Origin: Altererythrobacter sp. | GTDB lineage: Bacteria; Pseudomonadota; Alphaproteobacteria; Sphingomonadales; Sphingomonadaceae | Direction: 5' to 3' | DNA: 11,467 nucleotides | NCBI GenBank assembly: GCA_024636575.1 | Contig: JAGXGU010000150.1 | Coordinates: forward strand, 1 to 11,467 | Part shown: in pieces, positions 1-7,246 of the stretch | How positions within the stretch are numbered: the stretch's first letter is position 1 | Layout of the letters: the number at the start of each line of letters is the position of its first letter | The notes under the pieces: generated by a model | Told to the model about the DNA's origin: nothing | The model's input: only the letters and a program-made list of their open reading frames with translations | Databases searched by the model: none | Position numbers and translations under genes: made by a program

Positions 1-969
1 TTCCGCCGCCGGGTCATGGTGCTGGGTGCCGGGTTGCGGGCCCAACGGCTCAAGAAACTGGCGGAACGGCCCGACAGCGGATTTGTGATCGTGTCCTACA
101 TCGGCATGAACGAAAGCGAGACCGGCGTGCTGGAGGCAATCCCGCGAAGCGCGATTCACGATCTTGGGCGCTTCGTCGAAAATTTGGGCGCCAGTGAAGT
201 AGTGCTGGCGTTGGAAGAACGCCGCAACGCGATACCGATGAAAGATTTGCTGCGGATCAAGACGATGGGTGTCCACGTCAATGATTTCAGCAGCTTCATG
301 GAACGCGAAACCGGCCGGGTTGATCTCGATTCGGTCAACCCGAGCTGGCTGATCTTTTCCGACGGGTTTTCATCCGGACGGATGATTTCCAGCGCGGCCA
401 AGCGAATGTTCGATATCCTCGCCAGTTTGATCCTGCTGGCATTGACGCTGCCGATCATCGTGTTTTTTGCAGCGTTGATAAAGCTGGACAGCAGGGGTTC
501 GGCGTTTTTCCGCCAGACGCGCGTGGGCCTTTATGGCCAAAACTTCCCGGTCATCAAACTGCGTTCGATGCGCAGCGATGCGGAGAAGGACGGCGCGCAA
601 TGGGCATCGAAGGATGACCCGCGGATCACCCGCGTAGGCAAATTCATCCGCAAGGTCCGGATCGACGAACTGCCGCAAACCTGGAGCGTCCTGAAAGGTC
701 ACATGAGCTTCGTCGGCCCGCGGCCCGAAGTGCCGCAATTCGTGAATGATCTGGAAGACAAGCTGCCATTTTATGCAGAACGGCATATGGTAAAACCCGG
801 CATTACCGGATGGGCGCAGATCAATTATCCCTATGGCGCATCGATCGAGGATTCGCGTCACAAGCTGGAATATGATCTCTATTACGCCAAGAATTACACG
901 CCCTTCCTCGATCTGCTGATCCTGCTGCAAACGCTGCGCGTGATCTTGTGGCCGGAAGGCGCACGGTGA
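1..969 (+). CDS. XrtA/PEP-CTERM-associated polyprenyl-phosphate sugar transferase (EpsB-like, 5' partial)
   Basis: The reading frame is open to the left edge, so the ATG at 16 is probably internal. The visible 322 residues lack roughly the first 140 of a family usually about 460 long. The left part is a Rossmann-like domain (VLGAG near 22-36). A hydrophobic segment lies at about 409-477, followed by the bacterial sugar transferase domain. In that domain the frame reads KLRSMRSDAE, then DELPQ with the Asp-Glu pair at 664-669 (equivalent to the catalytic dyad of PglC), then FVGPRPEVPQF and KPGITGWAQINYPYG. The ending LLQTLRVILWPEGAR is typical of the TIGR03013 XrtA/PEP-CTERM family. Such enzymes transfer a sugar-1-phosphate from a nucleotide sugar to undecaprenyl phosphate at the inner membrane, which starts exopolysaccharide repeat-unit assembly. 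The sugar cannot be told from the sequence. The stop overlaps the prsK start by 3 bp. Family assignment is strong. Confidence 0.92.
   Translation, partial: FRRRVMVLGAGLRAQRLKKLAERPDSGFVIVSYIGMNESETGVLEAIPRSAIHDLGRFVENLGASEVVLALEERRNAIPMKDLLRIKTMGVHVNDFSSFMERETGRVDLDSVNPSWLIFSDGFSSGRMISSAAKRMFDILASLILLALTLPIIVFFAALIKLDSRGSAFFRQTRVGLYGQNFPVIKLRSMRSDAEKDGAQWASKDDPRITRVGKFIRKVRIDELPQTWSVLKGHMSFVGPRPEVPQFVNDLEDKLPFYAERHMVKPGITGWAQINYPYGASIEDSRHKLEYDLYYAKNYTPFLDLLILLQTLRVILWPEGAR
954..959 (+). promoter_or_regulatory. Ribosome binding site for prsK
   Basis: GGAAGG lies 6 bases before the GTG at 966. It supports that GTG over the upstream in-frame GTG at 948, which has no comparable site and would add six charged residues (GTG-encoded Met, then AGRRT) before the membrane segment. 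The site lies inside the end of the sugar transferase gene, so prsK translation is probably coupled to it. Confidence 0.6.
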
Positions 970-3101
970 GCAGCGCGGCAACCGACATCTGGCTATTGAC
1001 CAGTTTCGCGCTGCATCTGGGCGGCGCGATTGCCTGCGCCCTTGCGGCCGCATGGGTGTTGCATCGCGGCGATGCCGACCGTCCGGATGGCGGCGCGAGT
1101 GTTGCCGCGCTGGGTCTGACCGCATTGTCATGCGGCCTGATTGCCGCCCTGGGTCCGGCTGCGCCGCTAGTAAATATTACCGAAGGCGTGCGGAACCTCG
1201 CCTGGATATTGGTGCTTTACCGTCTGTTTGTGGCCGATGGCCGTGACCGGAGCATGGCCCCGATCAGGCCGGTAATAGCGGCGCTGGTCTTCGTCGAGAC
1301 CATGCAACTGCTGCTGCTGCTATTCAATCTGCGCTACGCCAATACGCCCGAATTGGTAGAACTGGCATTCGAGGTCAGCACCACCTTGCGCATCCTCGTG
1401 GCGATTGGTGCGCTGGTGCTACTGCATAATCTCTATGGCGGCGCGTCGAGCGCATCCCGGCAGGCCTTCCGATGGTCCGCCGCCGGGCTGGCGATGCTGT
1501 GGCTGTATGAATTGAATTACCAGACGACCGCCTATCTGACCGGGGGCTTGCCGACGGAACTGTCGGCCCTGCGCGGCATCGTGTTCATGGCGTTGGGGCC
1601 GCTGATGGCGATCGGCGCAAGCCATGCAGGCGGCAAATTGCTGCTGCGCCCATCGCGCAAGGTCACTTTCCAGACGCTCTCCTTGCTGTTGATCGGCGGA
1701 TATCTGACGATCATGTGGACCATATCGGAATCGATCGCCATGCAGCGGGGCGATCTTGCCCGGTTTACCCAGGTGGCCTTTGTCGTTGGCGCATCGGTCT
1801 TTGCGATATTGTGGTTGCCGTCGAAGCGGCTGCGCGGATGGCTGCGGGTGACCATGGTCAAACATCTGTTCCAGCACCGCTATGATTACCGTGCGGAATG
1901 GCTCCGCTTCACGCGGACCCTCGGGCAGGGCGGTGAAAATTCCCATTCGCTCTATGAACGGGTGATCCAGGCGCTGGCAGATATTACCGACAGCCCGGCC
2001 GGCCTGCTGCTATTGCCGAACGAGCATGGATCCTACGAACTCGCATCGCGCTGGCAATGGCGCGATATCGAAGTACCTGCGGCCGCGATGTCCGGTCAAA
2101 TGGCTGCCCTGCTGGAAAGCGGAAGTTTTGTGGTGGATCTGGACGATGTCCGCAAAGGGAACAATCGCTACGGCGAGGCGGCGCTGCTCCCGGAATGGCT
2201 CGCGGCGGACGAGAGCGTGTGGGCGCTGGTGCCCTTGCTGCATTTCGACAAGCTGACGGGTGTAGTTGTACTCAGCCGCCCTCTGGCACCGCGCAATCTC
2301 GATTGGGAAGATTTCGACCTGCTGCGCGTCGTGGGCCAGCAAGTCGCCAGCTACATCGCGGAGCAGGCCGGACATCGTGCGTTGATGGAATCGGCCCGGT
2401 TCGAGGAATTCAACCGGCGCATTGCCTTTGTCATGCACGACATCAAGAATCTGGCCAGCCAACTGACCTTGCTGGCCCGAAATGCGGAGCGCCATTCGGA
2501 CAATCCCGAATTCCGGTTGGACATGCTGGTCACGCTGCGCAAGAGCGCGGACAAGCTGAACAGCTTGCTGGCCCGGCTTGGCCGCTACGGCGCGCATGGC
2601 AGCGACCGGCGGGAAACCTTCGAACTGGCCAAGGTGGCCAAAGCCGTGGCCGAACAATACGGCAGCCTGCATCCGGTCCAGGTGATCCACGCCGAAAGTT
2701 GCAAGGTGCTGGCCGATCCGGAGGCGCTGGAACAGGCGCTGATCCACCTCGTGCAAAATGCGGTGGACGCCAGCGACGAGAAATTCCCGGTCATGCTGGA
2801 TGTCTCGACCGACGGGGTCATGGGCAGGGTGGACGTGATCGATTCCGGCTCCGGCATGAGCCCGGAGTTTATCCGGAACGGACTGTTCAAGCCTTTCGTA
2901 TCGTCAAAGAATACCGGTTTTGGTATCGGCGCATTCGAAGCGCGGGAACTGGTGATGGCGATGGGCGGACGGCTAGACGTGGAATCCCGCGAAGGGCTGG
3001 GCACCCGCTTTGCCATCCAGTTACCGCTTGCCGCCGCCGCGGACCTGCTCGCCCGCACCGAAGCACGTGCTGAAACCAATTCCCGAACCGAGGTCGCATA
3101 A
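966..3101 (+). CDS. prsK: XrtA/PEP-CTERM system sensor histidine kinase PrsK
   Basis: From the GTG at 966 this is a 711-residue protein, normal for PrsK (TIGR02916). Residues 1 to about 290 hold eight or nine hydrophobic segments, an integral-membrane sensor region. It is followed by a linker containing HRYDYRAEWLRF, which I recognise as characteristic of this family. A GAF-type domain fits about 328-470. The kinase core follows: an H box VMHDIKNLASQL with the likely phospho-acceptor His491, an N box QNAVDAS with Asn598, a G1 box DSGSGM starting at Asp626, and a G2 box GFGIG at 651-655. The C terminus ends in a typical HATPase_c fold (GLGTRFAIQLPL). The protein is expected to autophosphorylate and pass phosphate to PrsR, whose ATG overlaps its stop by one base (TAATG). 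The signal sensed is unknown. The membrane location is predicted from hydrophobicity only. Confidence 0.93.
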   Translation: MSSAATDIWLLTSFALHLGGAIACALAAAWVLHRGDADRPDGGASVAALGLTALSCGLIAALGPAAPLVNITEGVRNLAWILVLYRLFVADGRDRSMAPIRPVIAALVFVETMQLLLLLFNLRYANTPELVELAFEVSTTLRILVAIGALVLLHNLYGGASSASRQAFRWSAAGLAMLWLYELNYQTTAYLTGGLPTELSALRGIVFMALGPLMAIGASHAGGKLLLRPSRKVTFQTLSLLLIGGYLTIMWTISESIAMQRGDLARFTQVAFVVGASVFAILWLPSKRLRGWLRVTMVKHLFQHRYDYRAEWLRFTRTLGQGGENSHSLYERVIQALADITDSPAGLLLLPNEHGSYELASRWQWRDIEVPAAAMSGQMAALLESGSFVVDLDDVRKGNNRYGEAALLPEWLAADESVWALVPLLHFDKLTGVVVLSRPLAPRNLDWEDFDLLRVVGQQVASYIAEQAGHRALMESARFEEFNRRIAFVMHDIKNLASQLTLLARNAERHSDNPEFRLDMLVTLRKSADKLNSLLARLGRYGAHGSDRRETFELAKVAKAVAEQYGSLHPVQVIHAESCKVLADPEALEQALIHLVQNAVDASDEKFPVMLDVSTDGVMGRVDVIDSGSGMSPEFIRNGLFKPFVSSKNTGFGIGAFEARELVMAMGGRLDVESREGLGTRFAIQLPLAAAADLLARTEARAETNSRTEVA

Positions 3102-4477
3102 TGACTCTACCAGATAAGGAATCGCTGCCGAAACTGCTCATCGTGGAAGACGACGAGGGCCTGCAGGCACAGCTCAAATGGGCTTATGATGATTTTGACG
3201 TGACCATTGTAGGCAACCGGCAGGATGCGCTTGCCGCGCTGCGGGCCGATGAACCGGCGGTGGTCACGCTGGACCTGGGATTGCCGCCCGATCCCGACGG
3301 CACAACCGAAGGTTTCGCCGTGCTGGATGCGATCATGGCGCTGAAGCCGGATACCAAGGTGATTGTGGCATCGGGCCACGGCGCGCGCGAAAGTGCGCTG
3401 CAGGCGATCGATCGCGGCGCCTATGATTTCTACCAGAAACCCATCGATATCGAGGCGTTGGGCCTGATTGTGAAACGGGCCCTGAACCTGCACCTCATCG
3501 AACAGGAAAACCGCCGCCTTGCTTCGCGGGTCGGGGAGGATAAAACCGTGTTGGGGCGCCTGATCACCGCAGCGCCGGAGATGGTCAAGGTCGCCCGCAC
3601 CATCGAGCGCGTTGCCAAAACCAATGTCTCGGTCATGTTGCTGGGCGCGAGCGGGACGGGCAAGGAATTGCTGGCCAAGGGGCTGCATGATGCCAGCGGC
3701 CGCAGCCGTGGTGCATTCGTGGCGATCAATTGCGCCGCGATCCCGGAAAACCTGCTCGAAAGTGAATTGTTCGGCCATGAAAAAGGCGCGTTTACCGGCG
3801 CGGTAAAAACTACCGAGGGCAAGATCGAACAAGCCCATGGTGGCACGTTGTTCCTGGATGAAGTGGGCGATATTCCGTTGCCGCTACAGGTCAAACTGCT
3901 CCGATTCCTGCAGGAACGCACGATTGAGCGCATCGGCGCGCGCAGGCATATCGAAGTGGACACCCGCATCGTATGCGCGACCCATCAGGATCTGGAAGCG
4001 ATGATTGCCGCTGCGCAATTCCGTGAGGATCTGTTCTACCGCTTGGCCGAAATCGTGATCAAGATCCCTTCGCTGGCGGAGCGCGCAGGTGATCCGACCC
4101 TGCTGGCCAAGGCATTCCTGAAACGATTTGCAGCAGAGATGAACCCGCAGGTCACCGGCTTTGCCAAGGATGCCCTGGCCGCAATCGATGGCTGGGGCTG
4201 GCCGGGCAATGTCCGCGAGCTGGAAAACCGCGTGAAACGCGCGGTGATCATGGCCGACACCAAGCTGGTCGGGGCGGAAGACCTTGATCTGGAGGGGGGC
4301 GGTGAAGACGAGGAGTTTCCGCTGAACCTGAAATCCGCGCGCGAACAATCGGACCGCAAGATCATCCGCCACGCGCTGGCCCGCAGCGAGGGCAACATCT
4401 CCAGCACGGCGAAAATGCTGGGGATCAGCCGGCCGACGCTCTACGATCTGCTCAAGCAGTATGATCTGCAGACCTGA
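3101..4477 (+). CDS. prsR: PEP-CTERM-box sigma-54-dependent response regulator PrsR
   Basis: This is a 458-residue NtrC-type activator (TIGR02915). The receiver domain spans about 11-130, with acidic pocket Glu16-Asp17-Asp18, phospho-acceptor Asp58, Ser91 and Lys113. After Asp58 the loop is longer than usual (LPPDPDGTTEGF). The AAA+ domain spans about 150-390, with Walker A GASGTGKE at 182-189, the sigma-54 contact loop GAFTGA at 229-234, Walker B TLFLDE at 249-254, FREDLFYRL at 307-315 and GNVRELENR at 369-377. A Fis-type helix-turn-helix occupies about 415-458 (GNISSTAKMLGISRPTLYDL). All residues needed for phosphorylation, ATP hydrolysis and sigma-54 contact are present, so it should be functional. 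It probably activates sigma-54 promoters of exopolysaccharide and PEP-CTERM protein genes, which is family knowledge and not seen here. A GAGG at 3090-3093 serves the ATG, which overlaps the prsK stop. Confidence 0.94.
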   Translation: MTLPDKESLPKLLIVEDDEGLQAQLKWAYDDFDVTIVGNRQDALAALRADEPAVVTLDLGLPPDPDGTTEGFAVLDAIMALKPDTKVIVASGHGARESALQAIDRGAYDFYQKPIDIEALGLIVKRALNLHLIEQENRRLASRVGEDKTVLGRLITAAPEMVKVARTIERVAKTNVSVMLLGASGTGKELLAKGLHDASGRSRGAFVAINCAAIPENLLESELFGHEKGAFTGAVKTTEGKIEQAHGGTLFLDEVGDIPLPLQVKLLRFLQERTIERIGARRHIEVDTRIVCATHQDLEAMIAAAQFREDLFYRLAEIVIKIPSLAERAGDPTLLAKAFLKRFAAEMNPQVTGFAKDALAAIDGWGWPGNVRELENRVKRAVIMADTKLVGAEDLDLEGGGEDEEFPLNLKSAREQSDRKIIRHALARSEGNISSTAKMLGISRPTLYDLLKQYDLQT

Positions 4478-6254
4478 CCATTTGCCAGCGCGGTGTTTCG
4501 CCGCAGGATGGATGGCAGCAACTCTGTTGATGCTGACCGCTTGTTCCGACCTTGCGCCCGAAATCCCGCCGCTGGAGCGGGCCAGGCTGGCGCTGGACAG
4601 GCAAGACGGCCTGGGCGCAGAGATCATCCTGCGCGATATGGCCGCGCGCGGCACACCAATCCCGGAAATCGCAGCTTTCCTCGGACAGGCGGAGCTGCAG
4701 CAAAATCAGGTCGGTGACGCCCGGCGCTGGCTTGAAAATGCCGATTTCACGCCGCAAACGCAGGGGCTGGGCTATCACATGCTGGGCCGGGTCGAATTGG
4801 CAGAAGGCCATTTGCCCATGGCCGGGATGGCGTTTGATCGCGCGCTGGAAACCATGCCTGGCAATCCTGAATTGTGGGTTGATATCGGGCGCCTGCGCTA
4901 TCTCGGCGGGGAACAGAAGCAGGCAATCGAGGCAAGCCTTCGCGCCCTTGAATTGGGGCCGGATAATGTTGCTGCGCTGCAATTCCGTGCGCAATTGGTC
5001 CGCGATTCCGAAGGGCTGGAGGCCGCGCTGCCTTTGTATGAAGCTGCTTTGGAACGCCATCCCGAAAGCCTGACATTACTGGGCGATTATGCCGCAACCC
5101 TGGGTGAAGCAGGTAGCACGCGTGACATGCTTAAAATAGCGCGCCGGATGATCGAGCTGGACGAAAACAATTCGCGCGCGTTCTTCCTGCAGGCCGTGCT
5201 GGCGGCGCGCGGCGGTGAATTCGGCCTGGCCCGCAATCTACTGATCCGCAGCGGCAATCTGGAGCGGGGCTCGCCCGCTGCCTTGATGTTGTCCGGGATC
5301 ATCGACATGCAGCAGGGCAATTATGCCAGCGCATCGCAGACGCTCGACAGGCTGGAGCGGCTTCAACCCGATAACCAGCGCATCCGGCTGCTCGCTGCCC
5401 GCTGTCTGGCACTGGGCGGCAGGCACCGCGAGCTGGTTCACCGGTTCAGGGACCGGGCGATGCTGCCTGGTTCGCCCCCCTATCTGGCCACGCTGGTGGG
5501 CCGGTCTTACGAGGCGCTGGGCCAGCGGGAACAGGCTGCTCCTTTCCTGGATGCTTCAGCCAAACCCCGCAGTGCCGCTCTGCGAGCCATGCAGACCGAA
5601 ATATCGTTGGATGTGGCCCTGTCCCGCGGGCCCCGAACCGGCGGCGATGCAGTTGCCCTGGTTCGCGGACTGATCGGCGCCGGGCAAACCGGCGGGGCCA
5701 TTGCCAATGCAGAGGCATTTCTGGCCCGTGTCCCCGGATCGGGCGATGCACTGGCGCTGGCGGGGGATGCCTATCTGGCTGCCGGGCAGGGTGGGCAGGC
5801 GGCTGACTATTACGCGCAAGCTGCGGCGATCCGCCGTTCCTGGCCACTGACCCGCCGGATGGTGGCCGCCGAAATGGCAGCGGGGCGGCCCCTATCCGGG
5901 TTGACATTGCTGGAACACGAACTGGCCGATAATTCTGCAAATTCCGAAGCAGCGGTCCTGCTGGCCAGCGCAGAGTTAGCCAAGGGGAAGGCGCAAAAGG
6001 CGGCTATGCTGCTCGATCTGGCGATAGCCAATGGGGCCAGCCGCGATCCCGAAGCCCAGATGCTGCGGGCACTGTCCGCTATGGCAATGGGTGAGATGGA
6101 AATGGCGCGCATGGCGGCCATACGTGCCTATTCCCTGCAACGGATGAACCCGGCTGCGACCGCGCTGCTTGCCGAAATATTGGCAGAAAGTGGCGATGAT
6201 ACCGCGCAAAGTCAGGCTCTGGCGCGCAAGGCCGCGATTCTGTCTGCACGTTAA
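4461..6254 (+). CDS. TPR-repeat outer-membrane lipoprotein, PrsT-like
   Basis: From the ATG at 4461 the protein has 597 residues and overlaps the end of prsR by 17 bp. A hydrophobic stretch ends in the lipobox LTAC (Cys28). Ser at +2 predicts sorting to the outer membrane by the Lol system. From about residue 38 to the end the chain is a series of helical pairs of the tetratricopeptide type, for example around 70-95, 104-133, 136-167, 170-201, 204-235 and 238-268, with the usual Ala/Gly and ALxLxPxN signatures. In PEP-CTERM clusters the gene after prsKR is often PrsT (TIGR02917), a TPR lipoprotein of about 900 residues. This one is shorter, so it may be a reduced PrsT or a different TPR scaffold. 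The start is uncertain: no good Shine-Dalgarno precedes 4461, and the in-frame ATG at 4512 would leave a signal peptide without positive charge. A role in exopolysaccharide or PEP-CTERM protein export or assembly is inferred from context. Confidence 0.8.
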   Translation: MICRPDHLPARCFAAGWMAATLLMLTACSDLAPEIPPLERARLALDRQDGLGAEIILRDMAARGTPIPEIAAFLGQAELQQNQVGDARRWLENADFTPQTQGLGYHMLGRVELAEGHLPMAGMAFDRALETMPGNPELWVDIGRLRYLGGEQKQAIEASLRALELGPDNVAALQFRAQLVRDSEGLEAALPLYEAALERHPESLTLLGDYAATLGEAGSTRDMLKIARRMIELDENNSRAFFLQAVLAARGGEFGLARNLLIRSGNLERGSPAALMLSGIIDMQQGNYASASQTLDRLERLQPDNQRIRLLAARCLALGGRHRELVHRFRDRAMLPGSPPYLATLVGRSYEALGQREQAAPFLDASAKPRSAALRAMQTEISLDVALSRGPRTGGDAVALVRGLIGAGQTGGAIANAEAFLARVPGSGDALALAGDAYLAAGQGGQAADYYAQAAAIRRSWPLTRRMVAAEMAAGRPLSGLTLLEHELADNSANSEAAVLLASAELAKGKAQKAAMLLDLAIANGASRDPEAQMLRALSAMAMGEMEMARMAAIRAYSLQRMNPAATALLAEILAESGDDTAQSQALARKAAILSAR

Positions 6255-6274
6255 GCGCTCGACAAGGCCGGTGA

Positions 6275-7246
6275 ATGTCGGGCAGGGCCGGGGCGATGAT
6301 TTCCCGTATCGATCCCATGGTCCGCTTGCTGGTGCTGGCGACGCTGTTGGCCAGTATATTTCCCGCCATCGGTCAATACCGCGAAGCCGCCCAGGCGATC
6401 AGCAATGGCGCGGTATTCCTGTTGTTCTTCCTCAACGGAATGCGTTTGTCGCGCGGCGATGTTGCGCGCGGGATTGTCAATTGGCGCTATCTTTCGGTTC
6501 TGGCGTTGTGGTCATTCGGCGTCCTGGCGCTGGTGGGGATGGGTCTGTCCAAGGGGCTGGGTGGTTTCCTGCCGCCGCTGGTGGCGCTTGGGTTCCTGTA
6601 TCTGGGGGCCATGCCGTCAACGGTGCAGTCGGCCACGGCCTATACCTCCATGGCTGGCGGCAATGTCGCCATTGCAGTCGTGGCGGCGGCGTTGCTCAAC
6701 ATCCTCGGGGTGTTTGTCAGTGTACCGATCTTCTCGCTGCTCGGCGGCGGGGCGGAAGCGGACTTGGGCACCAGCGGATTGGTCAAGATCTTCCTCATCC
6801 TGATCCTTCCGTTCGCGTTGGGGCAGGCGCTGCAATCGCGCGGCGGACAATTTGTGCATGGCCATCCGGTGCTTATCCGCTGGATGGACCGCGCGGCGAT
6901 TTCCATCGCGGTCTATGTGGCATTTTCCGGCGCGGTGGAGCAGGGCATCTGGGGATTGCTGGATGGTGGCAGCTGGGCCTGGCTGCTGGCGGGGCTTTGC
7001 GTCATGTTGCTGATTGCCTATGGCGGGGCATGGCTGGTGGGCGGGTCAATGCGCCTTGGCCGGGCAGACCGGATCGCGTTTCTGTATGGCGGCGGACACA
7101 AGAGCATCGCGATGGGCGCGCCGCTCGCACTGGTGCTGTTTCCGCCCGATGCGGCTGGTCTTGTGCTGGTCCCTCTGCTAATTTACCATCTGTTGCAACT
7201 GGTGGTGTCGGCACCGCTGGCTAATCGTCTAAAGGCGCCGCAGTAG
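6275..7246 (+). CDS. SBF-like (bile acid:sodium symporter superfamily) transporter
   Basis: This 323-residue, very hydrophobic protein has about nine or ten membrane segments and no large soluble domain, the size of the SBF-like family (PF13593; YfeH and yeast Rch1 type). Two family hallmarks are visible: PSTVQSATAYTSMAGGN at about 114-130, matching the substrate/sodium crossover helix, and GGGHKSIAMGAPLALVLFP from about 272, matching the second crossover region. The substrate is unknown. Relatives are linked to organic anions or calcium homeostasis, and none can be chosen here. AAGG at 6264-6267 supports the ATG at 6275. The ATG at 6296 (MISRIDPMVRLL) is a realistic alternative that fits the usual N terminus better. 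It lies 20 bp after the TPR gene, so it may share that operon. Its last 26 bp overlap the convergent DUF475 gene. Confidence 0.85.
   Translation: MSGRAGAMISRIDPMVRLLVLATLLASIFPAIGQYREAAQAISNGAVFLLFFLNGMRLSRGDVARGIVNWRYLSVLALWSFGVLALVGMGLSKGLGGFLPPLVALGFLYLGAMPSTVQSATAYTSMAGGNVAIAVVAAALLNILGVFVSVPIFSLLGGGAEADLGTSGLVKIFLILILPFALGQALQSRGGQFVHGHPVLIRWMDRAAISIAVYVAFSGAVEQGIWGLLDGGSWAWLLAGLCVMLLIAYGGAWLVGGSMRLGRADRIAFLYGGGHKSIAMGAPLALVLFPPDAAGLVLVPLLIYHLLQLVVSAPLANRLKAPQ
7221..7246. other. Tail-to-tail overlap of two convergent genes
   Basis: The + strand transporter stops with TAG at 7244-7246 and the - strand DUF475 gene stops with TAG read from CTA at 7221-7223. These 26 bp therefore encode the C terminus of both proteins. 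No hairpin followed by a T-run is seen here, so transcripts from the two sides probably overlap or end by another mechanism. Confidence 0.9.

Noticed and set aside
370..1131. A 253-codon - strand frame across the sugar transferase and prsK junction
   Set aside because: It crosses two recognised genes in antisense, and the product is Arg/Gln/His-rich without motifs.
2010..2756. A 248-codon - strand frame inside prsK
   Set aside because: It is antisense shadow rich in Gln and His, with no family resemblance.
2057..3073. A 338-codon + strand frame inside prsK
   Set aside because: It overlaps the kinase core in another frame, and the translation is Arg/Gly-rich shadow sequence. The PrsK motifs prove the other frame.
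3840..3856. TGGCAC followed by GTTGTTCC, a partial sigma-54 -24/-12 look-alike (similar TGGCAC hits near 2284, 5409, 9163 and 10485)
   Set aside because: None has the GC-containing -12 half at the right spacing, and all lie inside coding sequence.
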